Shown: positions 16,719-24,942 of the stretch, one piece after another
Layout: every line of letters starts with the position of its first letter
Numbering within the stretch: the first letter of the stretch is position 1
DNA from: Methanospirillum lacunae
Lineage (GTDB): Archaea > Halobacteriota > Methanomicrobia > Methanomicrobiales > Methanospirillaceae
Length of the DNA: 64,000 nucleotides
Assembly: GCF_046195335.1 (NCBI RefSeq)
Contig: NZ_CP176093.1
Reading direction: 5' to 3' (one strand)
Translations under genes and position numbers: made by a program
Notes under the pieces: generated by a model
The model's input: the letters and a program-made list of their open reading frames with translations, nothing else
What the model was told of the DNA's origin: nothing
Databases searched by the model: none

Positions 16719-17519
16719 TTAAGTCTGCTGGCCCGGGCTGCCTGAAAAGAGTTCACCAAAACAGGAAGTTGCCTTGTACGAGGTGCAGTCCAGAGTTATC
16801 GGAGTGACAGAAATATTGCCCATTCTGACTGCATGAACATCAGTTCCATCTGGTGCGTCCTCAATCAGAGGTCCGTTGATCCAGTAATACGGTTTTCCCC
16901 TTGGGTCAAGTCGTTTTTCCACTCCAGTCTCAAAGAGCCGTTCTCCAAGAGTAGTCACTTCGTACCCTCCTTTGATAACTGATGGAATGTTTACATTGAC
17001 CACATCGGTGTGCTTTGGGAAACCCTGCGTAAATATCCGTGAAATGACGTCCCTGACAACCATCTTAGATCCATCAAAACGTGATCCTGGAAACTTCGGA
17101 TTGTCAAACTTCTCTGCCTGATCCTCTACCTGTAGTGAAAATGCAACTGCCTGTATCCCCTGGTTTGCTGCTTCCAGAGCAGCGCCAACAGTTCCGGATG
17201 TAGTTATTGCCTCTGCTGAAACATTTTCACCGATGTTTATCCCGGAAACCACCATATCCGGTTTAAGATTTAAAGCAAAAAGGCCGAGAATTACCGAATC
17301 AGTAGGTTTTCCTCCGACTGAGTATGCCTTCACTCCATTGTAGGATATTTCGTTAACCCTGAGGGGTTCAAAGATGGAGACTGACCTCCCAACTGCACTC
17401 TGCTGTGTTGCCGGGGCGCAGACGATAACTTCTGCAATATCTTTCAATACGTCGTATGCTGCCCAGAGACCTTCTGAATTAACACCATCATCGTTGGTCA
17501 GCAGGATGCGGGGTACCAT
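16719..17519 (-). CDS. surE: 5'/3'-nucleotidase SurE
   Basis: A 266-residue metal-dependent phosphatase. The N-terminal ILLTNDDG holds the paired Asp that bind the divalent metal; SGINIGENVSAEAITTSGTV and the AVAFS segment are further signatures. SurE removes phosphate from nucleoside 5'- and 3'-monophosphates. I use the ATG at 17517-17519 (MVPRILLTNDDG) because family proteins begin a few residues before ILLTNDDG; an ATG four codons upstream is possible. It is followed by rpiA in the same direction and is divergent from mfnD. Confidence 0.93.
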   Translation of the reverse strand: MVPRILLTNDDGVNSEGLWAAYDVLKDIAEVIVCAPATQQSAVGRSVSIFEPLRVNEISYNGVKAYSVGGKPTDSVILGLFALNLKPDMVVSGINIGENVSAEAITTSGTVGAALEAANQGIQAVAFSLQVEDQAEKFDNPKFPGSRFDGSKMVVRDVISRIFTQGFPKHTDVVNVNIPSVIKGGYEVTTLGERLFETGVEKRLDPRGKPYYWINGPLIEDAPDGTDVHAVRMGNISVTPITLDCTSYKATSCFGELFSGSPGQQT

Positions 17520-17599
17520 TACCCAATACATTACCCGGAGAGAGTAAGAGGATGACTGATCAGGGGAATTATGCGTGATGAACTCTAACCTGTTCTACA

Positions 17600-18502
17600 A
17601 TGAGAGTTCTCCTCGCAGAATATGCAAGTTATCATGATCCTGCCCTGGCACCAGAAGGTGAAGCGATGTTACGCACTCTACGTGACAGTTTTGTCCGGTC
17701 AGGATACGAGGTTGAAATGCCAACGCCAGGTGCCGATTTTGCGGATGAGCTTCGCCGACTGGCACCCTCATGCGAGGAAGCACTGGTTATTGCACCTGAT
17801 CATCTGCTTGCACGGTATACGAAGATCGTTGAGGATCTGTCACGAAATATCGGGTGTAACTCTCTCGCGATTGCGGTCTGTGCAAATAAACGCCGGACAG
17901 CAGATACCCTCAAGGCCCATGGTATTGATGTCCCTGCAGAGGTCACAACAGGGAAACGGGTGATCAAGGAGATCTCCGGCTCCGGTGCGGTTCATATGAG
18001 ACTTCGCGATGAGGAGCCCGGGACCGGAGAGTTTGGCCAGGAGTTCATCAAAGGCGAACATTTCTCTGTGAGTATGGTTGGCAGCAGGGTTGTTGGTGAG
18101 GTCTGTCTGTACTATACCGGTGAAGGGCCGATGATACTCTCACTAAACAGGCAGAATATTAGCATCGATCCAGACGGCAATTTTCACTATGACGGAGGAG
18201 AAACCCCGGTCGATCATCCACGGGCTCAGGAGATCATCAGCACTGCGAGAAAGGCAGCAACTGTCCTTGGATGTCAGGGATATATCGGGGTAGATCTTGT
18301 AGTTTCTGCTGACCGGATTGTTGTTGTTGACGTAAACCCACGCCCGACTGATAGTATTGTGGGTATCGCTGCAATCATGGAAGAAGAGATTGCCGATATC
18401 ATTGTGAAAGCATCGTATGGAAGATCTCCTGATAAGGTGACACTTAAAGGAAAGGCAACATTTGGAAAGGATGGTGCGGTGACTGTCAGTGATCGGAATT
18501 GA
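17600..18502 (+). CDS. mfnD: Tyramine-L-glutamate ligase (methanofuran biosynthesis)
   Basis: A 300-residue ATP-grasp enzyme. The C-terminal half has the grasp signature, with QEFIKGEHFSVSMVG, YIGVDLVV and VVVDVNPRPTDSIVG carrying the Glu/Asp/Asn metal ligands. MfnD joins tyramine to the gamma-carboxyl of glutamate, an early step of methanofuran, the C1 carrier of the first step of methanogenesis. Its 3' end overlaps mfnF by 14 bases, which supports the pathway assignment. Another ATP-grasp role is conceivable, but the context is strong. Confidence 0.85.
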   Translation: MRVLLAEYASYHDPALAPEGEAMLRTLRDSFVRSGYEVEMPTPGADFADELRRLAPSCEEALVIAPDHLLARYTKIVEDLSRNIGCNSLAIAVCANKRRTADTLKAHGIDVPAEVTTGKRVIKEISGSGAVHMRLRDEEPGTGEFGQEFIKGEHFSVSMVGSRVVGEVCLYYTGEGPMILSLNRQNISIDPDGNFHYDGGETPVDHPRAQEIISTARKAATVLGCQGYIGVDLVVSADRIVVVDVNPRPTDSIVGIAAIMEEEIADIIVKASYGRSPDKVTLKGKATFGKDGAVTVSDRN

Positions 18503-19427
18503 TGTTGGCGGGGCGAACCTGAAAGTCGTCGATAATGACGGTGTTCATATTCATTACTGTCCTCTCTGGCAGGAAGCACCAATTAAGGAATTACTTTCCC
18601 CATATGCCGGGTCAGAGAATGCAGCCGTAGTGATGAGTGGGGAGCTTGCAGACTGTTTTTCATCAAAGCAGGAAGGGATCGGGTTCATCGTTTCAGAAGT
18701 GCAGACCGTCTTCCCTGATGCTATCTTTTATGGTATGGATGGACGATTTCACACATCAGCAGTTCCGGAGCTTGCAGCTGCCAACTGGCTGGCCATGGCT
18801 GATATGCTCAAAAGCCGGTATCCTGATGCAGTGCTCGTTGATATGGGGAGCACAACAACTGACATCATCCCGCTCAATGCATTTGATTCAATGATTGGGC
18901 AGACCGATCTGACCCGTCTTCAGCAGGGATACCTGGTGTACTGTGGTCTGCTCAGGACCAATGTTGCCACATTGATTCATAATGCAGAAGTCAGCGGGAT
19001 CAATACTCCTGTCAGTACTGAATATTTTGCATCAACCGGGGATGTGTATATTGCACTGAACCGGATTGAGGAAACTCTCTTTTCTGCTGATACTGCCGAC
19101 CGGAAAGGAACTGACCGAACTTCCTGTTTAAGACGGCTTGCTCGTGTGGTCTGTGCTGATCTGGAAGAGATCGGAGAGAGCGGAGCACTTGATGTAGCCC
19201 GGTCTGTCTATAATGTCCAGATGAATCTGATTGGCAGTGCTGTTCAGAAGGTTGTCCAGTCCCACAATGCAGAAAAGATTATCACAGTAGGGATTGGTTC
19301 AGGGCTTGTTGCTGAATGGACTGGAGGAAGAGATCTATCAGCGGACCTTGGTGAATATACAGATGCTATGCCAGCGTATGCAGTTAAGGAAAAAGCAACA
19401 TCTTTGAGTGAAGCAGATTTGTTGTGA
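18489..19427 (+). CDS. mfnF: Methanofuran biosynthesis protein MfnF (MJ1427 family)
   Basis: A 312-residue protein of the hydantoinase/ASKHA fold. The N-terminal phosphate loop GIDVGGANLKVVD and the second loop DMGSTTTDIIP are visible, with GIGSGLVAEW near the end. MfnF couples the aminomethylfuran phosphate unit to gamma-glutamyl-tyramine to make the APMF-Glu core of methanofuran. The start is GTG at 18489, read 14 bases before the mfnD stop, so the pair is translationally coupled. The older family label is H4MPT-linked C1 transfer pathway protein. Confidence 0.85.
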   Translation: MIGIDVGGANLKVVDNDGVHIHYCPLWQEAPIKELLSPYAGSENAAVVMSGELADCFSSKQEGIGFIVSEVQTVFPDAIFYGMDGRFHTSAVPELAAANWLAMADMLKSRYPDAVLVDMGSTTTDIIPLNAFDSMIGQTDLTRLQQGYLVYCGLLRTNVATLIHNAEVSGINTPVSTEYFASTGDVYIALNRIEETLFSADTADRKGTDRTSCLRRLARVVCADLEEIGESGALDVARSVYNVQMNLIGSAVQKVVQSHNAEKIITVGIGSGLVAEWTGGRDLSADLGEYTDAMPAYAVKEKATSLSEADLL

Positions 19428-19445
19428 TGAATGAGATGAGATGAA

Positions 19446-20363
19446 ATGGTCAAGGTTGAGAGTTTGTTTGGTTTTTGCTTAAAAGTATGGCGTCAGGATC
19501 TAATCCTGTCAGTTGTCTTGATTACCATCTTCATGTTGTTTCTTTTGCCGTGTGCTGATGCAGCACCGGCTGATGTCACCCCGGTTCATACCTATCAGAC
19601 TCGTGCTCCTGTTGATTATGATCAGGAGGTTGAGACAGGAATCAAGGATTATAATACATGGGTTACTGCCGGAGAAGAACAACTCAGAGCATCCAAGTAC
19701 CAGGAGGCTCTTGAGTCTTTCAACAAAGCACTTGTCGCCTGTAATCAGGGTCGGATCTTTGGATCTGATAAGGCCCGGGTTCTCACCGGAAAAGGTGCAG
19801 CATTTCTTGGTCTTGGGAGATCAAAAGAGGCTTTGACTGCATATTCTGAAGCTCATGATCTGGATCCCCTGAGTACTGCTGCTATCATGGGGCAGGGTAA
19901 TGCCAACACCGGACTTGGTCAGTATGATGATGCTCTTTCAGCTTACAATTCAATTCTCTCACAGGATCAAACCAATCTCTCGATCCTCATTCAAAAAGGG
20001 AATGCTCTCAGCCTCCAGGGGCGTGCACAGGCAGCCATCAATGTGTACAAGAGTGTTATTAAGATTGATCCAGCAAATGCAGATGCCTGGGCTGGTGAAG
20101 GAAAGATGCTTGCTTCCTTAAACCGTCACAAGGAGGCTGTTGAGGCGTACAATTTGTCTGTAACATATGATCCACATAATGCAGATACATGGACCAATTA
20201 TGGAAAGAGTCTCTGGATTCTTGGTCAATATCAGCAGTCACTTGATGCGTACAACAAGGCACTGGCAATTCTTCCCAATGATCCGTCAGCACAAGAAGGA
20301 AAAACAACCGTAACCGGGCTCATGTCCCGGTACCAGAAGGCAATGTCACAGGCATCAAAATGA
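19446..20363 (+). CDS. Membrane-anchored or secreted TPR protein
   Basis: A 305-residue protein. A hydrophobic segment at residues 19-38 (LILSVVLITIFMLFLLPC) acts as signal peptide or anchor. About seven TPR units follow (e.g. ADAWAGEGKMLASLNRHKEA, TWTNYGKSLWILGQYQQSLD). The C-terminus is charged and lacks a sorting tail. It overlaps the HD-domain gene by four bases (ATGA), so the two are co-translated, and it follows mfnF after 18 bases. A functional link with methanofuran synthesis is not evident. Confidence 0.8.
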   Translation: MVKVESLFGFCLKVWRQDLILSVVLITIFMLFLLPCADAAPADVTPVHTYQTRAPVDYDQEVETGIKDYNTWVTAGEEQLRASKYQEALESFNKALVACNQGRIFGSDKARVLTGKGAAFLGLGRSKEALTAYSEAHDLDPLSTAAIMGQGNANTGLGQYDDALSAYNSILSQDQTNLSILIQKGNALSLQGRAQAAINVYKSVIKIDPANADAWAGEGKMLASLNRHKEAVEAYNLSVTYDPHNADTWTNYGKSLWILGQYQQSLDAYNKALAILPNDPSAQEGKTTVTGLMSRYQKAMSQASK

Positions 20364-20992
20364 AAACTCCAGATTGTCCTGAAGTGGCTGGAGATTTTAT
20401 ACGGGATGCAGGGGTAGAGGAAGTCCGGTCTTTTGTTTTGGATCGTCTTCATGCCCACGGAGCACATGGGCTTGACCACACAATGCGGGTCACTGCTCTT
20501 TGTGATCGTATTGGGAGAAAAGAGTCGGCAGATATGAAAATTCTCATCTCTGCAGCCCTTCTTCACGATATTGCCCGTCCTCTGGAAGAATCAGATGGCA
20601 TTCCTCATGAGGAAGAAGGTGCGAGGATAGCAGAAAAATTTCTTCCATCTCTTCATTATTCACATGTTCAGATTCAGGGAGTAGTTCATGCAATCCTGAC
20701 CCACCGGTACAGATCATCAAGACTGCCGGAGACTCTGGAAGCTAAGATTCTGTCTGATGCAGATAAACTCGATGCTATGGGAGCAGTGGGGATAGCCCGG
20801 GCGTTTATGACAGCCGGTGAGAGAGGCGGAGAGATGCAGGATGCCATGGATCATATCGATGATAAATTGATTAAGCTCAAGGATTTGATGTATACAAAAA
20901 CCGGGAGAGAGATTGCTAGTGAGCGGCACCGGGTTCTTGAGAAATTTCGTGAGATCTATAATACAGAAACCCGGCCTATGTTACAACATTGA
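20360..20992 (+). CDS. HD-domain phosphohydrolase
   Basis: A 210-residue HD-superfamily protein. Metal ligands are His40 in HGLDHTMRV, the His69-Asp70 pair in LLHDIARPLEE, and a later Asp in DADKLDAMGAVG. The arrangement matches the YedJ/metal-dependent phosphohydrolase subgroup that acts on nucleotides or nucleotide-like phosphates in the cytosol. It is coupled to the upstream TPR gene by an ATGA overlap. The substrate is unknown. Confidence 0.85.
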   Translation: MKTPDCPEVAGDFIRDAGVEEVRSFVLDRLHAHGAHGLDHTMRVTALCDRIGRKESADMKILISAALLHDIARPLEESDGIPHEEEGARIAEKFLPSLHYSHVQIQGVVHAILTHRYRSSRLPETLEAKILSDADKLDAMGAVGIARAFMTAGERGGEMQDAMDHIDDKLIKLKDLMYTKTGREIASERHRVLEKFREIYNTETRPMLQH

Positions 20993-21122
20993 AACTGGTG
21001 TGTTAAGGTAATACTAAAGCGCTAAAGAGATGTGACTCAATTTGTGAAAGAGGAGTAATTGTTATCCCTACCTCGAAAGAGTTTGAATCAATTATTATCG
21101 ATTTTCTTAATTAACTATCGCC

Positions 21123-21158
21123 CGATCACTTTCGCCCTGTTTACTAAACCTTTAGATA
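21123..21158 (+). promoter_or_regulatory. Promoter element shared by the RecA-fold genes, copy 1
   Basis: CGATCACTTTCGCCCTGTTT followed by ACTAAACCTTTAGATA is about 80% identical to 21843-21878 and to the inverted copy at 54131-54165. The TATA-like TTTAGATA lies 26-33 bases before the ATG at 21184. Confidence 0.55.
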
Positions 21159-21183
21159 GAGAGTGCCATGATCAAGGTACGCC

Positions 21184-21687
21184 ATGCCTCCAGTTTTACA
21201 CCCGGTCATATCGGGATCATCAGGCTCCTTCTCGATAATTGTTTCACCATCCGGGATCTTATTGGAAGCGCTCAGTGCCGTACTCAGTTCGTATCTAACT
21301 CGGTCCCTCTACATATGCGGGAATTACCCGGTTTACCTCACAAAAAACATTGTAGATCATAACAAGATCAGGGTCAGGCGTGCTCTCACTGCATATCAGA
21401 TTATCACCATTCTTGAGGAGGCCAACGAATCCCTGATTCTTTTTGAGCATGATCGAACCTGGTATCAGGATGCTCCCGAACTTATCCCGATTATTGGAGA
21501 GGTCTGTAAAAGAAAGGCAAATGAGCCACAGTTGATCATTCTGTTTTCTGATCGGTTAGATCAATGGCTCTCCCAGATTGATCCATATAGTAGCCGGGTT
21601 GTTTATTATTTGGATACCCTGGCAAAACCGAAGAAGAAACAGTCACAAGGAGTAGCTCACCAGAATACTCTCGAAGGACTCTGGTGA
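21184..21687 (+). CDS. Degenerate RecA/RadA-fold protein, copy 1
   Basis: A 167-residue protein that looks like a minimal RecA-fold core. The usual glycine-rich Walker A loop is replaced by SPSGILLEAL, so nucleotide binding is doubtful. Later parts keep the fold pattern of RadA-like proteins: strand LYICGNYPVYLTK, helix VRRALTAYQIITILEE, a Walker-B-position strand SLILFEHDRTWYQD and strand LIILFSD. I infer a catalytically dead RecA-like protein, perhaps a regulatory or structural paralogue. A related gene with the same promoter element follows at 21901. No exact family name is claimed. Confidence 0.55.
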   Translation: MPPVLHPVISGSSGSFSIIVSPSGILLEALSAVLSSYLTRSLYICGNYPVYLTKNIVDHNKIRVRRALTAYQIITILEEANESLILFEHDRTWYQDAPELIPIIGEVCKRKANEPQLIILFSDRLDQWLSQIDPYSSRVVYYLDTLAKPKKKQSQGVAHQNTLEGLW

Positions 21688-21842
21688 TCAGAATTGATTC
21701 TTCATCTCCGGTCAGGGTTGAAGGGATAGCTCGTGGATCCATCATTCGATCCAATGAGATCGATATCAATTACTACCGGCAGTTATCGGTCAGGTGTGGA
21801 AAGAAATGGAATTTGTGTATCAGGTCTGCGAGATATAATGTG

Positions 21843-21878
21843 AGATCACTTTCGCGGTGTTTACCTTACCTTTACATA
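21843..21878 (+). promoter_or_regulatory. Promoter element shared by the RecA-fold genes, copy 2
   Basis: AGATCACTTTCGCGGTGTTT followed by ACCTTACCTTTACATA. Same element as 21123-21158, exactly 720 bases downstream. TTTACATA lies 24-31 bases before the ATG at 21901, which suggests a leaderless transcript. Confidence 0.55.
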
Positions 21879-21900
21879 CTCCTGATGGGATCATCTAGCG

Positions 21901-22461
21901 ATGAGGGATCATACCAATCCGCTCAAGAATATTCCTCCAGAGGCTTTTTCAATATTTCAGGCATCCCATAAGGATTTTCTTACATGCCTGGCTGATATTC
22001 CAAGACGATACCCAACCGGTCGAATCACGTACATTAATAATCACGATTATGTTCCTTTACTTCAGTTTAAAGAAGAGGAACAGGATAGACTCGATCACCT
22101 GAAAATTGACAAACTCTCAGATTTACTTGAATATATTTCAACTGATACTTCAGCGATTCTTTTTATCGAGTATCATCTCTCCTGGTTTAAACCTGACAAG
22201 GAGGAGGAGATGAATCAATTCAGTGAGGTCTGTAAGATCCGGGCACGAAAGGGAGGCCCTGTTGTGGTGGTTACTGCAATAATGGACAGGAATCTGTTAG
22301 GCCTTGAAGGGAAAGCAGATCATTTTTTTCAGGTCCGGACGTGGGAGTTGAAAAAAGTTCGGGCGATCAAGGAGCAGACGTATCTTGACTCAATACCGGC
22401 TAGTCCGGTGGGGGTTATGGAGAAGGGGAGAATATACGGGCAGACGAAATTAGAATTGTGA
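21901..22461 (+). CDS. Degenerate RecA/RadA-fold protein, copy 2
   Basis: A 186-residue paralogue of the preceding gene, recognisable from the corresponding segments SAILFIEYHLSWFKPD and VVVVTAIMD. It lacks a Walker A motif. The C-terminal region VRTWELKKVRAIKEQTYLDS and GVMEKGRIYG resembles the last part of small Rad51-type proteins. A second copy, about 85-90% identical in DNA, lies inverted at 53548-54108 and has three nonsense codons. The protein is unnamed; a role as a non-catalytic RecA-fold partner is inferred. The gene begins the accessory zone. Confidence 0.6.
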   Translation: MRDHTNPLKNIPPEAFSIFQASHKDFLTCLADIPRRYPTGRITYINNHDYVPLLQFKEEEQDRLDHLKIDKLSDLLEYISTDTSAILFIEYHLSWFKPDKEEEMNQFSEVCKIRARKGGPVVVVTAIMDRNLLGLEGKADHFFQVRTWELKKVRAIKEQTYLDSIPASPVGVMEKGRIYGQTKLEL

Positions 22462-22721
22462 AGAGAGAGAATATACCAAATTTCATCCCTGTGTTCTTTT
22501 CGAGATATTCCACGAACCAGCTAGGTGGTTGGGAATGGTTCCTGGCTTCGGTCCCAAGGTGTGTGTCGAACCATAGGCGTCCCCGTGTGATAGGTATTCC
22601 AACATTCCCCTTGGGCTTGGCGTGGGGTGAAGGATTGGGTGAGAGAGGTAAGGACGCAGGGGCGAGATCTTACTTCTTTTTTATATTATCCTATTATAAA
22701 AAATTAAGTTGATAATTATTA
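22462..22721. other. Intergenic region with weak ORF, probable promoter
   Basis: No convincing gene. An open frame here (MKRENIPNF...) has no family features. A TATA-like TTTTTATATTA at about 22679-22690 lies 30-40 bases before the GTG start of the next gene. Base composition drops sharply in GC after about 22680. Confidence 0.4.
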
Positions 22722-23366
22722 GTGAATGTTGTTGATCATGAGACTGTAGAATTTACGCAAAAAAAACAGATTCTACAAAACGATCTCTCAGGATTAGCAT
22801 ACATATCCCGTACTGATTTATCAAGTAAACAAAAGGATTCTATTACTCAATACAAGTCAAATTCAACAGACTACAACGTGTTTCTTCGCAACGATGACTC
22901 AATTTTTCAAGTAAATAGAACGGTTTATGATATTATCGCCAATATCGATAGGGCCTTCGAACTCGAACTGTCAAAGATACCATTTGAATTAGAACTTTTC
23001 AGGGGAATACCTTACAGTGTAGCAGAAAATATCGTTTCTAATTATGCATACCTTGAATCAGGGTTTATTTCAACAACTTTTGATTTAATGGAGGCATATA
23101 ATTACTCTAAGTTTTTTCAAAATTCCCAACATCATGAATCATCTCCGGATGGATTTATTCCCATTTTACTCATTCTTTGTGAACCCGGAGATAAGGGGAT
23201 ATATTTAGGAAATTGGGAATTTGAAATATTACTTAATCGAGGACAAATATGGACTGTTTTATCAGATAAAAAATATTCATTAATTAGAATTATTCCAGAA
23301 GATGGAAATATAAATCAAATTGTTGAATTAAAGAGCGTTAGGTTTATTGCCATAAAACGAAAATAA
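22722..23366 (+). CDS. Candidate mono-ADP-ribosyltransferase (R-S-E class)
   Basis: A 214-residue AT-rich gene. The three landmarks of the arginine-type ADP-ribosyltransferase fold are in order: Arg94 in ELFRGIP, the S-T-T motif at 117-119 in SGFISTTFD, and the E166-x-E168 motif in GNWEFEILLNRGQIW. Such enzymes move ADP-ribose from NAD+ to a protein or other target; E-x-E usually marks arginine specificity. There is no signal peptide, so an intracellular target is expected. The start is GTG. A 59-aa ORF follows after 10 bases and may be a partner. Function is inferred from motifs only; an inactive relative is possible. Confidence 0.7.
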   Translation: MNVVDHETVEFTQKKQILQNDLSGLAYISRTDLSSKQKDSITQYKSNSTDYNVFLRNDDSIFQVNRTVYDIIANIDRAFELELSKIPFELELFRGIPYSVAENIVSNYAYLESGFISTTFDLMEAYNYSKFFQNSQHHESSPDGFIPILLILCEPGDKGIYLGNWEFEILLNRGQIWTVLSDKKYSLIRIIPEDGNINQIVELKSVRFIAIKRK

Positions 23367-23376
23367 CTATCATATT

Positions 23377-23556
23377 ATGAAAACTTCAATTAATGAACGA
23401 TTAATGGTCAATATCGATAACCTAAAATTTCTATCTAGTATACCCCCACCAACTATAAGAGAAATTGATATTGCAAATGAACGAATAAACAAAATATTTA
23501 TTCCTTCTACTCATACTAAACCAATAAATTCTGAAAGATATGGGAAATCTTTTTGA
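23377..23556 (+). CDS. Small ORF directly downstream of the ADP-ribosyltransferase gene
   Basis: A 59-residue frame starting at ATG 23377, 10 bases after the preceding stop, in the same direction. The product starts MKTSINERLMVNIDNLKFLS and contains a proline-rich SIPPPTIREID stretch and a basic C-terminus. It has no membrane segment or family that I recognise. The position suggests a co-transcribed partner, for example an antitoxin or specificity factor. It could also be a fragment of a longer lost gene. Confidence 0.4.
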   Translation: MKTSINERLMVNIDNLKFLSSIPPPTIREIDIANERINKIFIPSTHTKPINSERYGKSF

Positions 23557-23727
23557 ATAGTTAATAATCTAATTCTATTTTTGATTCATAAATATCATAC
23601 AATATTGTTGCGGTTAATAATTCAAAAAAATTCAAACACCATAATTTATATTTTGATGTAATCTGTGATAGTTTTTTTATAAAGTTCAATCGAAAATTAC
23701 AATATAATTATTATATCAGATGAGAAT

Positions 23728-24351
23728 ATGGAATTTGAAAACATAAATTTTATTGGCTCAATTTTTTTATTCATAGCAGTCTTTGCCCAAGGCACCCAAT
23801 CTTCACTAGGACATTCCAATTATTTCATTTTAGCAATTGTTTGCCTTTTATTACTCTCACTTTATAATGGATATTATTTTAGAGGAACAAGATCATATCA
23901 AATGGCGTTAATATCACTGTGTTTTTTTTTAATATCAGTAAGTTTAATCATTATTTTACAAAATATAGGTGCAATAATTTTCATAATCTGGATGATTTTT
24001 ACCGTATGGTTGGGATATGAAGCCAATCGTACTCCAATTAACACATCAAATAAATATTACATAAAAGGTATGGAGAGTTATAAATCTAAAGAATATGAGG
24101 TCGCAATTTATCGATTCAACCTAGCATTAAAACATTGTCCTAATAATCATGATGCATATTATGGAAAAGGAATTTCTTTATTTAAATTGAATAAAATAAA
24201 TGAAGCGATAGAAGCATTTGATGCAATCATTAAATTTAATCCGAACTATTCAAAAGCTTATTTAGGAAAAGCTGCCGCTTTGAAGAAAAACAATAAATTA
24301 GAAGAGGCAAAAATTGAATATAAAAAATATAAATCTACTTCTAAAAAATAA
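23728..24351 (+). CDS. Membrane protein with C-terminal TPR domain
   Basis: A 207-residue protein of low GC. The N-terminal 105 residues hold three to four hydrophobic segments (FIGSIFLFIAVFA, FILAIVCLLLLSLY, MALISLCFFLISVSLIIIL, IIFIIWMIFTVW). The C-terminal 100 residues are three TPR units (DAYYGKGISLFKLNKINEAI) and are probably cytoplasmic. It belongs with the AT-rich ADP-ribosyltransferase locus by composition and orientation, but no shared transcript is certain because 171 bases separate them. Confidence 0.75.
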   Translation: MEFENINFIGSIFLFIAVFAQGTQSSLGHSNYFILAIVCLLLLSLYNGYYFRGTRSYQMALISLCFFLISVSLIIILQNIGAIIFIIWMIFTVWLGYEANRTPINTSNKYYIKGMESYKSKEYEVAIYRFNLALKHCPNNHDAYYGKGISLFKLNKINEAIEAFDAIIKFNPNYSKAYLGKAAALKKNNKLEEAKIEYKKYKSTSKK

Positions 24352-24469
24352 TCAGTTAGACTAAATTGGATTAATAACATTAACAATATTTTTTCAATAT
24401 AGAATCTTGTAAATATCGAGTATAAATAAAAAAATACGTAATAAATTTAAAAAAGGGGGGAAAAGAGAG

Positions 24470-24556
24470 ATGTTTGAGGTGATTTGGGATTATCTCTCAG
24501 GCGTGAGTGTCAACCACAGTTTGCAGAACATCAGAGATCTATACATGGCGTTCTGA
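24470..24556 (+). CDS. Possible 28-aa peptide
   Basis: A short frame starts at ATG 24470, preceded by GGGGGG and, about 45 bases upstream, a TATA-like GTATAAATAAA at 24417-24428. The peptide MFEVIWDYLSGVSVNHSLQN... faintly resembles the start of the small membrane protein at 24730-24942 (IWEILTGFLGSLSV). It may be a real small membrane-associated peptide or a decayed end of the neighbouring operon. Confidence 0.25.
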   Translation: MFEVIWDYLSGVSVNHSLQNIRDLYMAF

Positions 24557-24564
24557 GTTTCACA

Positions 24565-24624
24565 AGGAATTGCCGAGACTCAATTCCTCAGTCATAAAAG
24601 AAATAGGTTCGGCCCTATTTCTTT
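24565..24624. terminator. Two strong hairpins downstream of the MADF operon
   Basis: First stem: AGGAATTG / CAATTCCT (24565-24588). Second stem: an uninterrupted 11-bp AAAGAAATAGG / CCTATTTCTTT with TTCGGC loop (24597-24624). They lie 3' of the minus-strand operon that ends at 24730 and also 3' of the plus-strand genes, so they can separate the two converging transcripts. Confidence 0.5.
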
Positions 24625-24729
24625 CCAATCTCCCCAGAAAGGCCAGATTACTCCGGCACATAGATATTCACACTGATCGTTTTTAACAGCAATGAATCAG
24701 AACCGGATCCATTTCAGGAGCCCGGATAA

Positions 24730-24942
24730 TTAGCTGACATGATCCATTGATGAGGCTGCAAGTGACAGAGGATCGATTGATACAGATCCGTCTTCTGCTT
24801 CCTCAATACTGGTGATCACAAGCTCCGCAAACTCAACGGATTCATACGCGAGTTTCACATACTGGCGATAAAGAAGAATCGCCGCAATAGTGTTTATCAC
24901 GCTCAGAGATCCAAGAAACCCGGTCAATATTTCCCAAATCAT
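24730..24942 (-). CDS. Small membrane protein, third gene of the MADF operon
   Basis: A 70-residue protein with one N-terminal transmembrane segment (ILTGFLGSLSVINTIAAILL) followed by an acidic helix (ESVEFAELVITSIEEAEDGS). Its ATG overlaps the stop of the preceding gene by four bases, so translation is coupled. I do not recognise the family. With its two upstream neighbours it probably forms a dedicated operon, the first gene of which encodes a possibly abundant structural-type protein. Confidence 0.65.
   Translation of the reverse strand: MIWEILTGFLGSLSVINTIAAILLYRQYVKLAYESVEFAELVITSIEEAEDGSVSIDPLSLAASSMDHVS

Noticed and set aside
22458..22712. 84-codon frame after the RecA-fold gene
   Set aside because: Odd composition (many P, G, R, W), no family features, and it runs into the promoter of the next gene.
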